From the NCBI GenBank assembly GCA_025922735.1, contig JAICHI010000001.1, forward strand, positions 1-27,272: 27,272 nt of DNA, in the 5' to 3' direction. Each line of letters starts with the position of its first letter. Position 1 is the stretch's first letter. The position numbers were made by a program, and so were the translations under genes. Source of the stretch: Nitrososphaeraceae archaeon (lineage in GTDB: Archaea > Thermoproteota > Nitrososphaeria > Nitrososphaerales > Nitrososphaeraceae). A model generated the notes under the pieces. It was given only the letters and a program-made list of their open reading frames with translations. It did not search any database and had not been told where the DNA came from. Shown here piece after piece: positions 17,304-24,733 of the stretch.

Positions 17304-18143
17304 TTAGTGGTTGACTGTCGTCCTAACGACCTTCTGCCCTTCCTTCTGGCTTGGCTTGTCCTTCTCCTTTTCCTCTAAAAAGATGCCGTATGCTTCTTTG
17401 GCGTCGGCGTTCTTGTGGACTATTGCCTGCACTGCCTTTATCATTGTTATGGGCCAGTCTGACTGCCAGATGTTTCTTCCCATATCCACGCCGGCAGCAC
17501 CGTGAGTTATTGCATCGTGAGCAAGCTTCAGGGCCTCTGGCTCGGGGAGTTTCTTGCCACCTGCAATTATAAGTGGAACAGGGCATCCTTCAACCACTTG
17601 TTCAAAGTTGTCGCAATAGTATGTCTTCACTATGTGTGCACCAAGTTCTGCAGCAACTCTGCATGCAAGTCCAAGGTAACGTGCATCACGTCCCATCTCC
17701 TTGCCGACTGCAGTCACTGCAAGGACAGGTATTTCATACTTTTCGCCCTCATCTACAAGCTTTGCTAGATTGGAAAGCGTCTGGTGCTCATACTTGCTGC
17801 CTACAAATATTGATAGGGCAAGGCATGATGCATTAAGCCTGATCGCTTCTTCGATTGAAGTCGTAATCGTTTCTTTTGAAAGGTCTTCGCCAATGATGCT
17901 AGTTGCGCCAGAAACACGGAGCACTATTGGAATGTCGCACTTTGGGTCAACTGATGTCCTCAGGATGCCTCTTGTGAGCATGAGCGAGTCAGTGTAGGGT
18001 AAAAGTGGATTTATAGCTCTCCTTGGAACCTCAAGACGCTCCATCGGCCCAAGAAAGTAGCCGTGGTCAACTGCAAGCATGAGGCAACGACCGTCTTCGG
18101 GGTGAATTATCTTAGCTAGTCTGTTTTGCATTCCCCAGTCCAT
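17304..18143 (-). CDS. LsrF-type class I aldolase family protein
   Basis: 279 aa. The sequence follows Escherichia coli LsrF (autoinducer-2 thiolase) closely: 'MDWGMQNRLAKI', 'LAVDHGYFLGP', 'LMLTRGILR', 'VGSKYEHQ', 'IVKTYYCDNFEQVV', 'VPLIIAGGKKLPE', 'GAAGVDMGRNIWQSDWP', 'VHKNADAKEAY'. Lys173 in IVKTYY is the expected Schiff-base lysine. The family also includes archaeal fructose-bisphosphate aldolases and the ADTH synthases of archaeal aromatic synthesis, so the substrate cannot be fixed from sequence; AI-2 processing is unlikely to be the role without other lsr genes in view. It ends in a basic tail. ATG 18143 follows its own strong TATA element. It lies 45 bases after the zinc dehydrogenase gene on the same strand. 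Confidence 0.88.
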   Translation of the reverse strand: MDWGMQNRLAKIIHPEDGRCLMLAVDHGYFLGPMERLEVPRRAINPLLPYTDSLMLTRGILRTSVDPKCDIPIVLRVSGATSIIGEDLSKETITTSIEEAIRLNASCLALSIFVGSKYEHQTLSNLAKLVDEGEKYEIPVLAVTAVGKEMGRDARYLGLACRVAAELGAHIVKTYYCDNFEQVVEGCPVPLIIAGGKKLPEPEALKLAHDAITHGAAGVDMGRNIWQSDWPITMIKAVQAIVHKNADAKEAYGIFLEEKEKDKPSQKEGQKVVRTTVNH

Positions 18144-18171
18144 GGTAGATCAGCTCAGAGACAGGTGATTT

Positions 18172-18183
18172 TATTATATATAG
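18172..18183 (-). promoter_or_regulatory. TATA element of the LsrF-type aldolase gene
   Basis: On the minus strand this reads CTATATATAATA, centred about 34 bases before ATG 18143, in the 45-base gap after the alcohol dehydrogenase gene. It allows the aldolase to be transcribed apart from the upstream gene. Confidence 0.6.
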
Positions 18184-18188
18184 TTTCA

Positions 18189-19223
18189 TTAGTCTGTGGT
18201 TATGATTACCTTCATAGCATTATTGGCATCATGAGCGCATTTTATTGCCTCTGCAGCATTGCTAATGTGAAACCTGTGAGTAATAAGGGACCCCATGTCT
18301 ACGCGAGCTTCTGCTATCAGCTTCAGCGCTTGGTTTGTTTCAATTTCAGATGCCGCATAGCTTGGGATGAGGGAGTGCTCGCTTGAATAGAGCTTACTCA
18401 TGTCGTAGGACACCTGCGACCCTTTGGGCGGGACGCCGAAGAGCATTATCTTACCGCCTCTCCGAGTCAGGTCAAATGACTGAAGTAGTGCTTTCATATT
18501 CCCTGTCGCAATGATGCAAATATCGGCTCCCCTTCCACCTGTTTCTAACTTGATATTATTTGCAAAGTCATGATCAGAAATAGCGTTGAACACCTGCACG
18601 CCATATTTCTTGGCAAAGTTCAAACGAAAATCATTGATATCAATGACAAATATCTTGCCTGCCCCAAATGTCAAAGCCAAGAGAACGTGCATCAATCCGG
18701 TTGGACCCGCTCCAAGTATCACGACATCGTCTCCGCTTTGGAAGCTGCACTTCTTCCATGCCCTGATGCAGCATGCAAGCGGCTCAACAAGTGATGCTTC
18801 ATCAAACGATACATTGTCTGGCAGCTTTATCAGGCCGCCTCTTGACAAGTTCCACTCTGGCACTAAGAAATGCTCTGCCAGACCGCATGGGCTGATGTTG
18901 CTCATCTGGTACATAGGGCACATTGTATAGTCACCATGAAGGCAGTAATGACAAGAATAGCATGGGACATGGTGATGGATAAAGACACGGTCTCCACCCG
19001 CGAAGCCTTTTACAGATTTGCCGATTGCTACGACCTCACCGGCAGGCTCATGACCAAGCCTGCCAGAGGTCATGCTATATTCGCCATAGATCTTTTCCAG
19101 ATCCGACCCGCACAGCCCGCAGGCGCGCATCTTGACAAGAACGTCACCTGCGCTACTCAAGTCTGGTACCTTGACATCATCGACAGAAACTGCGTTGTGT
19201 CCTTTTACAAAGACTGCCTTCAT
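18189..19223 (-). CDS. zinc-dependent medium-chain alcohol/polyol dehydrogenase
   Basis: 344 aa MDR-family oxidoreductase. Catalytic zinc ligands: Cys38 in 'CGLCGSD' and 'GHEP' (His58, Glu59), with Glu147 in 'LVEPLACC'. Structural zinc: Cys88, 91, 94 and 102 in 'CYSCHYCLHGDYTMC'. Rossmann motif 'VILGAGPTGLMH' at about 168-179. It looks most like the sorbitol / L-threonine dehydrogenase branch; the substrate is unknown. ATG 19223 sits where transcription should begin: a TATA-like AAATATAAAG (19246-19255 on the plus strand) is centred 27 bases upstream. It shares a 91-base divergent spacer with an HTH regulator and precedes the aldolase, so the dehydrogenase and aldolase may act on related carbonyl or polyol compounds (inference). 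Confidence 0.88.
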   Translation of the reverse strand: MKAVFVKGHNAVSVDDVKVPDLSSAGDVLVKMRACGLCGSDLEKIYGEYSMTSGRLGHEPAGEVVAIGKSVKGFAGGDRVFIHHHVPCYSCHYCLHGDYTMCPMYQMSNISPCGLAEHFLVPEWNLSRGGLIKLPDNVSFDEASLVEPLACCIRAWKKCSFQSGDDVVILGAGPTGLMHVLLALTFGAGKIFVIDINDFRLNFAKKYGVQVFNAISDHDFANNIKLETGGRGADICIIATGNMKALLQSFDLTRRGGKIMLFGVPPKGSQVSYDMSKLYSSEHSLIPSYAASEIETNQALKLIAEARVDMGSLITHRFHISNAAEAIKCAHDANNAMKVIITTD

Positions 19224-19314
19224 CTTCTTATCCTAGATTTTTACCAAATATAAAGAAAAGAATCTATTAAGAACCTTTAAATAATAAAATATAACTTTCA
19301 TTTGCATCCTCTAA
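19224..19314. promoter_or_regulatory. divergent promoter region, dehydrogenase / HTH regulator
   Basis: Minus strand: CTTTATATTT (19246-19255) 27 bases from ATG 19223. Plus strand: TTTAAATAAT near 19276-19285, centred about 34 bases from ATG 19315. The two elements are close enough that a regulator bound between them could act on both genes. Confidence 0.6.
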
Positions 19315-19719
19315 ATGCTACTCCCTTCAGAGATAGAAGCAAAATCACTCATTCCAGCCGTCAGGGCTATTCTTGCAAAGAAGCTTATTGGAGAATATTC
19401 CCTCAAGGAAGAAGATGTTGCCAAGGATCTTGGCATTACACAGGCGGCAGTTAGCAACTACGTGAGGGGAACAAGAGGAGATATAGATCTCATTTCAAAG
19501 CTCGAATCAGTTAGAGAAGTCATGCGTATGATAGATGACATTGCCAAGGATCTCTCTACAAATAAAGCTTACACCCCAAGCACACTTGCCAAGTTCGTGG
19601 GTCTGTGCAACTATATGCGGTATACACTCATTATATGCGACGTTCACCACAGCATTGAGTCAAACATTGATGAGCAGATTTGCGAACAGTGCAGAGGTAC
19701 TTTGGTTCGTGAACACTAG
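19315..19719 (+). CDS. HTH transcriptional regulator with C-terminal zinc-ribbon-like motif
   Basis: 134 aa, resembling the archaeal predicted regulators of COG2522. The helix-turn-helix is 'YSLKEEDVAKDLGITQAAVS' plus 'NYVRGTRG' (about residues 28-56). A helical linker follows. The C-terminal part 'CNYMRYTLIICDVHHSIES' and 'ICEQCRGTL' supplies Cys and His residues that could hold a metal (four Cys and two His within ~40 residues). It is divergent from the dehydrogenase gene across 91 bases, the usual arrangement for a local regulator, so control of the dehydrogenase is a reasonable guess. Ligand unknown. Confidence 0.8.
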   Translation: MLLPSEIEAKSLIPAVRAILAKKLIGEYSLKEEDVAKDLGITQAAVSNYVRGTRGDIDLISKLESVREVMRMIDDIAKDLSTNKAYTPSTLAKFVGLCNYMRYTLIICDVHHSIESNIDEQICEQCRGTLVREH

Positions 19720-19794
19720 CCTTAGAAATTTTTCTATCTAAATGATGATTGAAGAATTTAATAATGCTGCAGGAATGCTATATTAGAGATATAT

Positions 19795-20031
19795 ATGACG
19801 GGAGGCGGAGGAAAACAATGGATCAACGGCGAAACCATCACAGGCATCGCGCTAGTGTTTTTGGCGCTTTTGTTCATTTGGGCAGCGACTATGAACGCTG
19901 TATGGGCTAGGATACTTTTGGCTGCCTACCTCATCTTGGCAATTGGCGTGGGCTTTATTGTACTGGGCATAATAACCATGCACAGGGCAAACCGTACGCA
20001 TTCAGAAGAAGGACATACCTCTAATTACTAA
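19795..20031 (+). CDS. small membrane protein with two transmembrane helices
   Basis: 78 aa, no family recognised. A glycine-rich start 'MTGGGGKQW' is followed by two hydrophobic helices, 'GIALVFLALLFIWAATMNAV' and 'ILLAAYLILAIGVGFIVLGI', with only a short Trp/Ala/Arg turn between them, then a polar tail with His and Glu. ATG 19795 comes about 35 bases after an ATTTAATAAT element (19756-19765). It lies between two regulators on the same strand, with 75 bases before it and 46 after. Confidence 0.65.
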   Translation: MTGGGGKQWINGETITGIALVFLALLFIWAATMNAVWARILLAAYLILAIGVGFIVLGIITMHRANRTHSEEGHTSNY

Positions 20032-20042
20032 TGTGCACATGT

Positions 20043-20057
20043 AATGTTTAAAACATT
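20043..20057 (+). promoter_or_regulatory. perfect palindrome over the TATA element of the FilR1-like gene
   Basis: AATGTTT-A-AAACATT is a perfect 7-bp inverted repeat around one base. Its centre (20050) is 28 bases before ATG 20078, where the TATA box of a leaderless archaeal transcript should lie. A dimeric repressor bound here would block TBP; self-regulation by the downstream gene product is a natural suggestion. Confidence 0.55.
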
Positions 20058-20077
20058 GGTCAGTTTCATGCAATACC

Positions 20078-20905
20078 ATGCCTGATGCCTCCGACGACGT
20101 CCTAGCAACATTTGCCAATACCGAGAAGACTTTCTTCGAGCTTGCAAGTGAGCAGAGACTAGCAATAATATTCCAGCTCAATAATAAAAGCGCCAAGATA
20201 TCGCAACTTGCCAAGGATCTTGATATCACTATGCAGGAGGTCCATCGCAATGTCAGTCGCTTGCAGGACGCAGGCTTAATTGAGAAAGATCCTGAGGGCA
20301 TATTTTCGCTTACCACTTTTGGCAATACTATAATCAAGCAGATCCCGACGTTCAACTATCTCTCAAAGTACAAAGAGTATTTTTCCGAGCATGTCTTGGG
20401 CGAGCTCCCAATCAAATTTATCATGAGACTGGGGGCACTTGACAAGTGCGAGTTCATCAAGGGCATTGTTGCGATACTTGAGCGTTGGAAGGATATTTAT
20501 CGGCAGGCTGACCAATACATCTACGAAATTGTGCCGCAAGTGCCAATAGACCTGATTGAGCCAGCGGTGACTAGGATAAAGGAAAAGGCCGTAAAATATA
20601 GTTACGTCTTTCCAGAGAATGTCATCATCCCAAAAGGCAGAAAGGAACTTTCGAAAAAGCTTGGTCACAATGAACTCTTGAGCAAAGGGGCAATAGAAAG
20701 AAGAATGGTAGAAAGCGTGCAGGTTGCAGTGATACTGAACGAAAAACAGGCCTCAGTACTTTTCCCAACACAAAAGGGGGAGACTGACATGAACATGATG
20801 TTTGTCAGCCGCGACCCCATCTTCCACGAGTGGTGCCTTGACTACTTTCGTTATCGCTGGTACGGCTCTGATATCTTTGACGAAACCAGGCTAAAAGAAA
20901 TCTAA
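20078..20905 (+). CDS. winged-helix regulator of the FilR1 type
   Basis: 275 aa. The N-terminal winged helix (about 18-90) shows 'LASEQRLAIIFQLNNKSAKI', 'LAKDLDITMQEVHRNVSRL', 'DAGLIEKDPEGIFSLTTFG'. The C-terminal ~170 residues ('LPIKFIMRLGALDKCEFIKG', 'IVPQVPIDLIEPAVTRI', 'VFPENVIIPKGR', and a final 'DPIFHEWCLDYFRYRW') match the archaeal FilR1 / DUF1724 effector domain described in regulators of methanogens, where it may bind a small ligand. Nitrososphaera-type genomes carry several such paralogues. The start ATG 20078 is set by the palindromic TATA element. Converges on rpoK (12-base gap). Confidence 0.88.
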   Translation: MPDASDDVLATFANTEKTFFELASEQRLAIIFQLNNKSAKISQLAKDLDITMQEVHRNVSRLQDAGLIEKDPEGIFSLTTFGNTIIKQIPTFNYLSKYKEYFSEHVLGELPIKFIMRLGALDKCEFIKGIVAILERWKDIYRQADQYIYEIVPQVPIDLIEPAVTRIKEKAVKYSYVFPENVIIPKGRKELSKKLGHNELLSKGAIERRMVESVQVAVILNEKQASVLFPTQKGETDMNMMFVSRDPIFHEWCLDYFRYRWYGSDIFDETRLKEI

Positions 20906-20917
20906 ATTTTGATCTGG

Positions 20918-21373
20918 CTACTTCAACCACTCTATAGAAATATCTTGATATATACCGGTTGGCAGTATGCGTCTTATTGAAATTGGGAGTGCTTTCTGCG
21001 CTATTTCCTCAATTGCAACCCCAATCGAGCTAGTAGCATGATCAGGCACCTTGACAAGCGGAGGTGCGCCAAGTGACAGCTGAAGTGACCTTGCACCTGT
21101 TATCCTTGCTCTCTCAAACCTTGTAAGCCAAGCAGGACCAATCAGCACCTTGTTGTTCTGAGCCTCGATCTCTTTCAGCTCATATTCAGATTCCGCATAA
21201 ATAACTACCTCGTCTGCACTGCGCGACGATTTCTTGGTGGTGCCGCCTTGCTCTTCTTCCTGCTTTTCATTTACGCCAACTTTTCTGTTGGCAGCACTAC
21301 TCTTCTTGGTCGTTTTGGCAGTAGCAGGTTTTTTGGGTGCGGCATGTCTTTTGGAAGAATGTTTGACTACCAA
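20918..21373 (-). CDS. rpoK: DNA-directed RNA polymerase subunit K (Rpb6/omega-like), with long basic N-terminal extension
   Basis: 151 aa, whereas typical archaeal RpoK is much shorter. The conserved core starts near residue 78: 'IGPAWLTRFERARITGARSL', 'LSLGAPPLVKV', 'AIEEIAQKALPISIRRILPT'. This small subunit clamps the largest subunit during polymerase assembly. Residues 1-55 are a low-complexity Lys/Ala/Ser/Thr tail, like histone or ribosomal protein tails; residues 56-75 are acidic ('ESEYELKEIEAQ'). The start TTG 21373 is supported by a TATA-like element (21400-21409) centred about 31 bases upstream, so the extension appears to be genuinely translated. Confidence 0.9.
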   Translation of the reverse strand: MVVKHSSKRHAAPKKPATAKTTKKSSAANRKVGVNEKQEEEQGGTTKKSSRSADEVVIYAESEYELKEIEAQNNKVLIGPAWLTRFERARITGARSLQLSLGAPPLVKVPDHATSSIGVAIEEIAQKALPISIRRILPTGIYQDISIEWLK

Positions 21374-21689
21374 GAATAACCCAAAAGATAATGGATATCT
21401 AATTAAATGTTTTGCCGTAATTCTTCAAAAGTTACACTGGAGCTATATTATCTAACTAAGATAATAGGCATCTTATATTTATATTTTCACTATACGTCTT
21501 GGTGCTGTCAGGATTCTTTCACTATACCCGCCATTTGCTTTGGTATTACCCTTTCTAGCTGCCTAGGCCAGCTTCCTACGCTCTGTATTATCTGGCTCTT
21601 TTATCCTGACCTTGCAATTAATAGCATTCATCATCTATTTTTAAAAATATACGAAACATTTTCATTACATTCTACGTCTATTTGCAGCA
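21374..21689. other. divergent spacer rpoK / cyclophilin-like gene
   Basis: 316 bases. The rpoK TATA element is at 21400-21409 (minus); a T/A-rich TATTTTTAAAAATA (21636-21649) may serve the rightward gene. A direct repeat TTTCACTATAC occurs near 21485 and 21518. A short minus-strand stretch (about 21508-21634) is coding-like in two frames ('QIIQSVGSWPRQLERVIP') but has no intact ORF; I do not call it. Confidence 0.4.
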
Positions 21690-22085
21690 ATGATGCGGCC
21701 AGGAAGCGCTGGGTCAGTATCTAGATTAAAGATTGCAATCGAAATACAAGACAAAGGCTCTGCATCGGCCGAGCTTGTCCGTCACCTTGCCCCTCTAACT
21801 ATCAGAACCATACTAAAAAGCCTTCCTCTGCGAGACAGAGTGCACAAATATGTGGACAAATTCGTATATATTGAAACTGGGCTTATGATCGGACCAGAAA
21901 AATATAGAACAGAATTTCATCGGTGTGATATCGCTTACCTTACTTCAAATAGCTCCATTTGTGTTTTCGTGCAGGATGCTAAAGTCCAGCCGATGAATTC
22001 ACTGGGTATAGTCACCTCTAACCTTGAGGTTATTGAGTCAAGCCGGCCCGGGGACGTAATGATAGTTAAAGAAGCTAGCGTTTGA
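21690..22085 (+). CDS. cyclophilin-like fold protein (COG2164 type)
   Basis: 131 aa. The central part 'LVRHLAPLTIRTILKSLPLR' then 'KFVYIETGLMIGPEK' and 'RCDIAYLTSNSSICVFVQDA', followed by 'PMNSLGIVTSNLEVI', follows the pattern of archaeal and bacterial cyclophilin-like proteins related to TM1367. These have the cyclophilin barrel without the known isomerase active site; the function is unknown. The start is ATG 21690 (or the adjacent ATG 21693). It overlaps the end of the convergent S25e gene by 11 bases. Confidence 0.75.
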   Translation: MMRPGSAGSVSRLKIAIEIQDKGSASAELVRHLAPLTIRTILKSLPLRDRVHKYVDKFVYIETGLMIGPEKYRTEFHRCDIAYLTSNSSICVFVQDAKVQPMNSLGIVTSNLEVIESSRPGDVMIVKEASV

Positions 22086-22401
22086 TCAAGTGGTAGACTC
22101 TATGGCCACTATAGCCGCCTTCGGCCTTAACGATACCCTTTGCTTCCAGTGACTTGATGAAAGCGTTGGCGACTGAAACCTTGACACCAATATTCCTTGC
22201 CACGCCTTGTGTTGTTATAGCCTTCATGCCTTGGATTGCCTTCATGCCTTGGGGTTCCTCAATTGTCACAGCAAGCTTTTGCTTCTGCTGAGGCTTGGAG
22301 CCTGCCTTCTTCTCTGCAGCCGACTTGATCTCGGCTTGTCCCTGCCCTGTTTGGGCATTCTTGTCCGAAGCACCAGCTGGCTTTTTCTTGTTGCCTCCCA
22401 T
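22075..22401 (-). CDS. ribosomal protein S25e
   Basis: The C-terminal ~60 residues 'ITTQGVARNIGVKVSVANAF', 'IKSLEAKGIVKAEGGYSGHR', 'VYHLIKR' form the winged helix of S25e, a small-subunit protein shared by eukaryotes and some archaea. The N-terminal part is the usual Lys/Gln/Ala-rich basic tail beginning 'MGGNKKKPAG'. I choose ATG 22401 because thaumarchaeal S25e commonly begins this way and a TATA-like element at 22425-22434 is centred about 28 bases upstream. A longer frame reaches GTG 22485 and has its own TATA-like element (22514-22523), so an N-terminally extended form of 136 aa is possible. An 18-base in-frame duplication (about 22224-22259) repeats the residues GMKAI. Confidence 0.85.
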   Translation of the reverse strand: MGGNKKKPAGASDKNAQTGQGQAEIKSAAEKKAGSKPQQKQKLAVTIEEPQGMKAIQGMKAITTQGVARNIGVKVSVANAFIKSLEAKGIVKAEGGYSGHRVYHLIKR

Positions 22402-22513
22402 TATTTTACTTACCTGGTTGCCGCCCTTAATAATGTTAGCTAGCCCTGCGGTAAACTTCATGATCTTGCCTGCTTCAGCTTTCACCGCATTCTCTCAATG
22501 AGTGGCAGCTGCT

Positions 22514-22769
22514 TCATAAATTGCTGTACATCTGTTCTGATACCTCATTGCTTTGCAGAAGATCTTGTCCTTGTCGAAGTATCTGGCTCTGCTGCTACTT
22601 GACAATCTTTAATTCTTCTTCTGAAAACTTCATCTGCAGTTGTCGCTCTGCTCTATCGTGTCTTGGTCTTGTAGAACTGGGGCATGATCTCCAACCAAGA
22701 TCTTGTATGCTTGACCTGCTCACTATAGGATCATTGCTGATCATCTAGGCTCTCCTCATCTTCCGCCAT
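22514..22769 (-). pseudogene. possible decayed small gene upstream of the DNA ligase
   Basis: In the 347-base spacer the minus strand starts well, ATG 22769 'MAEDEESLDDQQ', then stops. Coding-like text continues in other frames ('AYKILVGDHAPVLQDQDTIE', then 'RQLQMKFSEEELKIVK', then after an in-frame TAG 'QQSQILRQGQDLLQSNEVSE', ending at TGA 22514-22516). This looks like one acidic, coiled-coil-prone small protein broken by two shifts and a stop. No family recognised; chance remains possible. Confidence 0.3.
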
Positions 22770-22832
22770 GCTCCTCACCTTAAAGCATATCATAGATTAA
22801 TATTCATTCAAAGCGTACAGAGTCGAAGCGCT

Positions 22833-24629
22833 TTGGATTTCAATTCCTTAGTAGAGACATTTGAGCAGATGGAACAAACCTCTAGCAGAATTGCGCTTAC
22901 CGAATACCTTGTTACCCTTCTCAAAAAGACGCCCGCCGACATTATCGACAAGGTGACTTATCTAATTCAGGGCAAACTTTACCCCGACTATGAGGGAATA
23001 GAGATGGGGGTGGCAGAAAAAATGGTCCTCAGGGCAATTGCAAGCTCGTCTGGTAAAGACGTATCGGAAATAGGGCGAATATACCAAAAGACAGGCGACC
23101 TTGGAGAGGCGACTCTGGAAGCCATGAAGTCAAAGAGTCAATCTACTCTGTTTTCAGAGCCTATGACAGTCGAGCGCGTATATTCTACTTTTGACAAAGT
23201 TGCACGGACAACTGGCGTTGGCTCACAGGAGATCAAGCTGCGTCTAATAAGCAGTTTGCTGAATGACGCAATGGCTGAAGAGGGATGCTACATAATCAAG
23301 TTCGTCATGGGACAGCTACGGCTTGGCATTGCTGATTACACTGTGCTTGATGCCCTTGCAATCGCATTCACTGGTGACAAGGCAAACAGGCAGGTGCTCG
23401 AAAATGCCTATAATGTCTCAAGCGACCTTGGCACAGTGGCAAGATTGCTTGCAACTAAGGGGCTCGAAGCAGTCAGCTCGATCAAGATAACACTCTTCAA
23501 GCCTATCAGGCCGATGCTTGCAGAGCGCATCAGGACAGCAGAAGAAGCACTTGAGCGCATGGGGAGCAGGGCAGCGGTAGAATATAAATTGGATGGTGAG
23601 CGCGTACAAGTGCACAAGGGCAAGGACAGAGTAGAATTGTTTTCAAGGAGGCTCGAAAAGATTACGAGCCATTATCCAGATGTTGCCAACGCATTGAAGT
23701 CCATAAAATCAGAAGTGATACTGGAGGGTGAAGTTGTGGCTATAAACCTAGAGACAGAAGAATATCTTCCCTTTCAGGAACTGATGCACAGGCGACGGAA
23801 ATATGGCGTAGAGGAGGCAATGGAGAGCTATCCGGTTGTCATGAACTTTTTTGATGTACTCTACTTCGACGGCAAGAGCAAGACAGAAATGCCATATACG
23901 GAAAGGAGAAAGCTGCTGAAGAAAATAATTGATAGGATCCAAAATAATAAGTTAAGTTTGATCAAGCAGACTATTGCTACTGAGTCTCATGAGATAGACA
24001 GGTTCATGGCTGCTGCAATTGAGAATGGCTGCGAGGGCGTCATGATAAAGCATCTCTCAAGCACATACCGCGCGGGTGCAAGAGAATATGCATGGGTCAA
24101 GCTCAAACGTGAATACACAAGCGATCTTGTGGATACACTTGATCTTGTCATCGTTGGAGCACTGCATGGCCGTGGAAGGCGCGCAGGCAAATATGGAGCG
24201 TTACTGTTAGCGGCTTATGATCATAACACTGACATGTTCCGCAGCGTGACCAAGGTAGGGACTGGCTTTACTGACGTGCACATTGAGCAATTCTACCAAG
24301 AGCTCGAGAAGCATATAGTAAGCCAGCGGCATGCAAGGGTCGATACCGGCATGGAAATGGACATCTGGTTTGAGCCTAAGATCGTCATTGAAGTCATTGC
24401 CTCCGAGATCACTCTGAGTCCATCGCATACGGCCGCCAAGAACACAATAAGGCCTGGCTATGGTCTTGCTCTACGCTTTCCAAAATTCACAGGCAAGATA
24501 AGGGACGACAAAAAGCCAGAAGATGCCACGACCATTGACGAGATGGTGGCTGCATACAAAAGACAATTGAAGGCGGTCGGTCACTCAGACGCAAAGGTGC
24601 AGGTAGGGGAGGAAGATAAAGAAGGTTGA
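22833..24629 (+). CDS. lig: ATP-dependent DNA ligase (archaeal LigB/Lig1 type)
   Basis: 598 aa, normal family length. The N-terminal DNA-binding domain (about 1-220) includes 'FVMGQLRLGIADYTVLDALA'. The adenylation domain has motif I 'EYKLDGERVQVH' with nucleophile Lys252, motif III 'NFFDVLYFDG', motif IV 'CEGVMIKHLSSTYRAG' and motif V 'AWVKLKREY'. The OB-fold domain ends with the motif VI region 'GYGLALRFPKF'. It seals nicks in replication and repair. The start TTG 22833 is supported by an ATTAATATTC element (22796-22805) centred about 32 bases upstream. The Asp/Lys-rich C-terminal tail is typical. Confidence 0.96.
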   Translation: MDFNSLVETFEQMEQTSSRIALTEYLVTLLKKTPADIIDKVTYLIQGKLYPDYEGIEMGVAEKMVLRAIASSSGKDVSEIGRIYQKTGDLGEATLEAMKSKSQSTLFSEPMTVERVYSTFDKVARTTGVGSQEIKLRLISSLLNDAMAEEGCYIIKFVMGQLRLGIADYTVLDALAIAFTGDKANRQVLENAYNVSSDLGTVARLLATKGLEAVSSIKITLFKPIRPMLAERIRTAEEALERMGSRAAVEYKLDGERVQVHKGKDRVELFSRRLEKITSHYPDVANALKSIKSEVILEGEVVAINLETEEYLPFQELMHRRRKYGVEEAMESYPVVMNFFDVLYFDGKSKTEMPYTERRKLLKKIIDRIQNNKLSLIKQTIATESHEIDRFMAAAIENGCEGVMIKHLSSTYRAGAREYAWVKLKREYTSDLVDTLDLVIVGALHGRGRRAGKYGALLLAAYDHNTDMFRSVTKVGTGFTDVHIEQFYQELEKHIVSQRHARVDTGMEMDIWFEPKIVIEVIASEITLSPSHTAAKNTIRPGYGLALRFPKFTGKIRDDKKPEDATTIDEMVAAYKRQLKAVGHSDAKVQVGEEDKEG

Positions 24630-24733
24630 TGCGCTGCACGCTAATGAGAAATAACTTTGCAAATCGAAAATAATATTGTTCTAACAATATGTAGAAGCTG
24701 GATAGGCTTGACTAAGCCCCAAAGATCAATTTA

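Noticed and set aside
21508..21634. Coding-like stretch on the minus strand in the rpoK upstream spacer
   Set aside because: Needs a frameshift, is only about 40 residues, and lies in a promoter region; probably chance.
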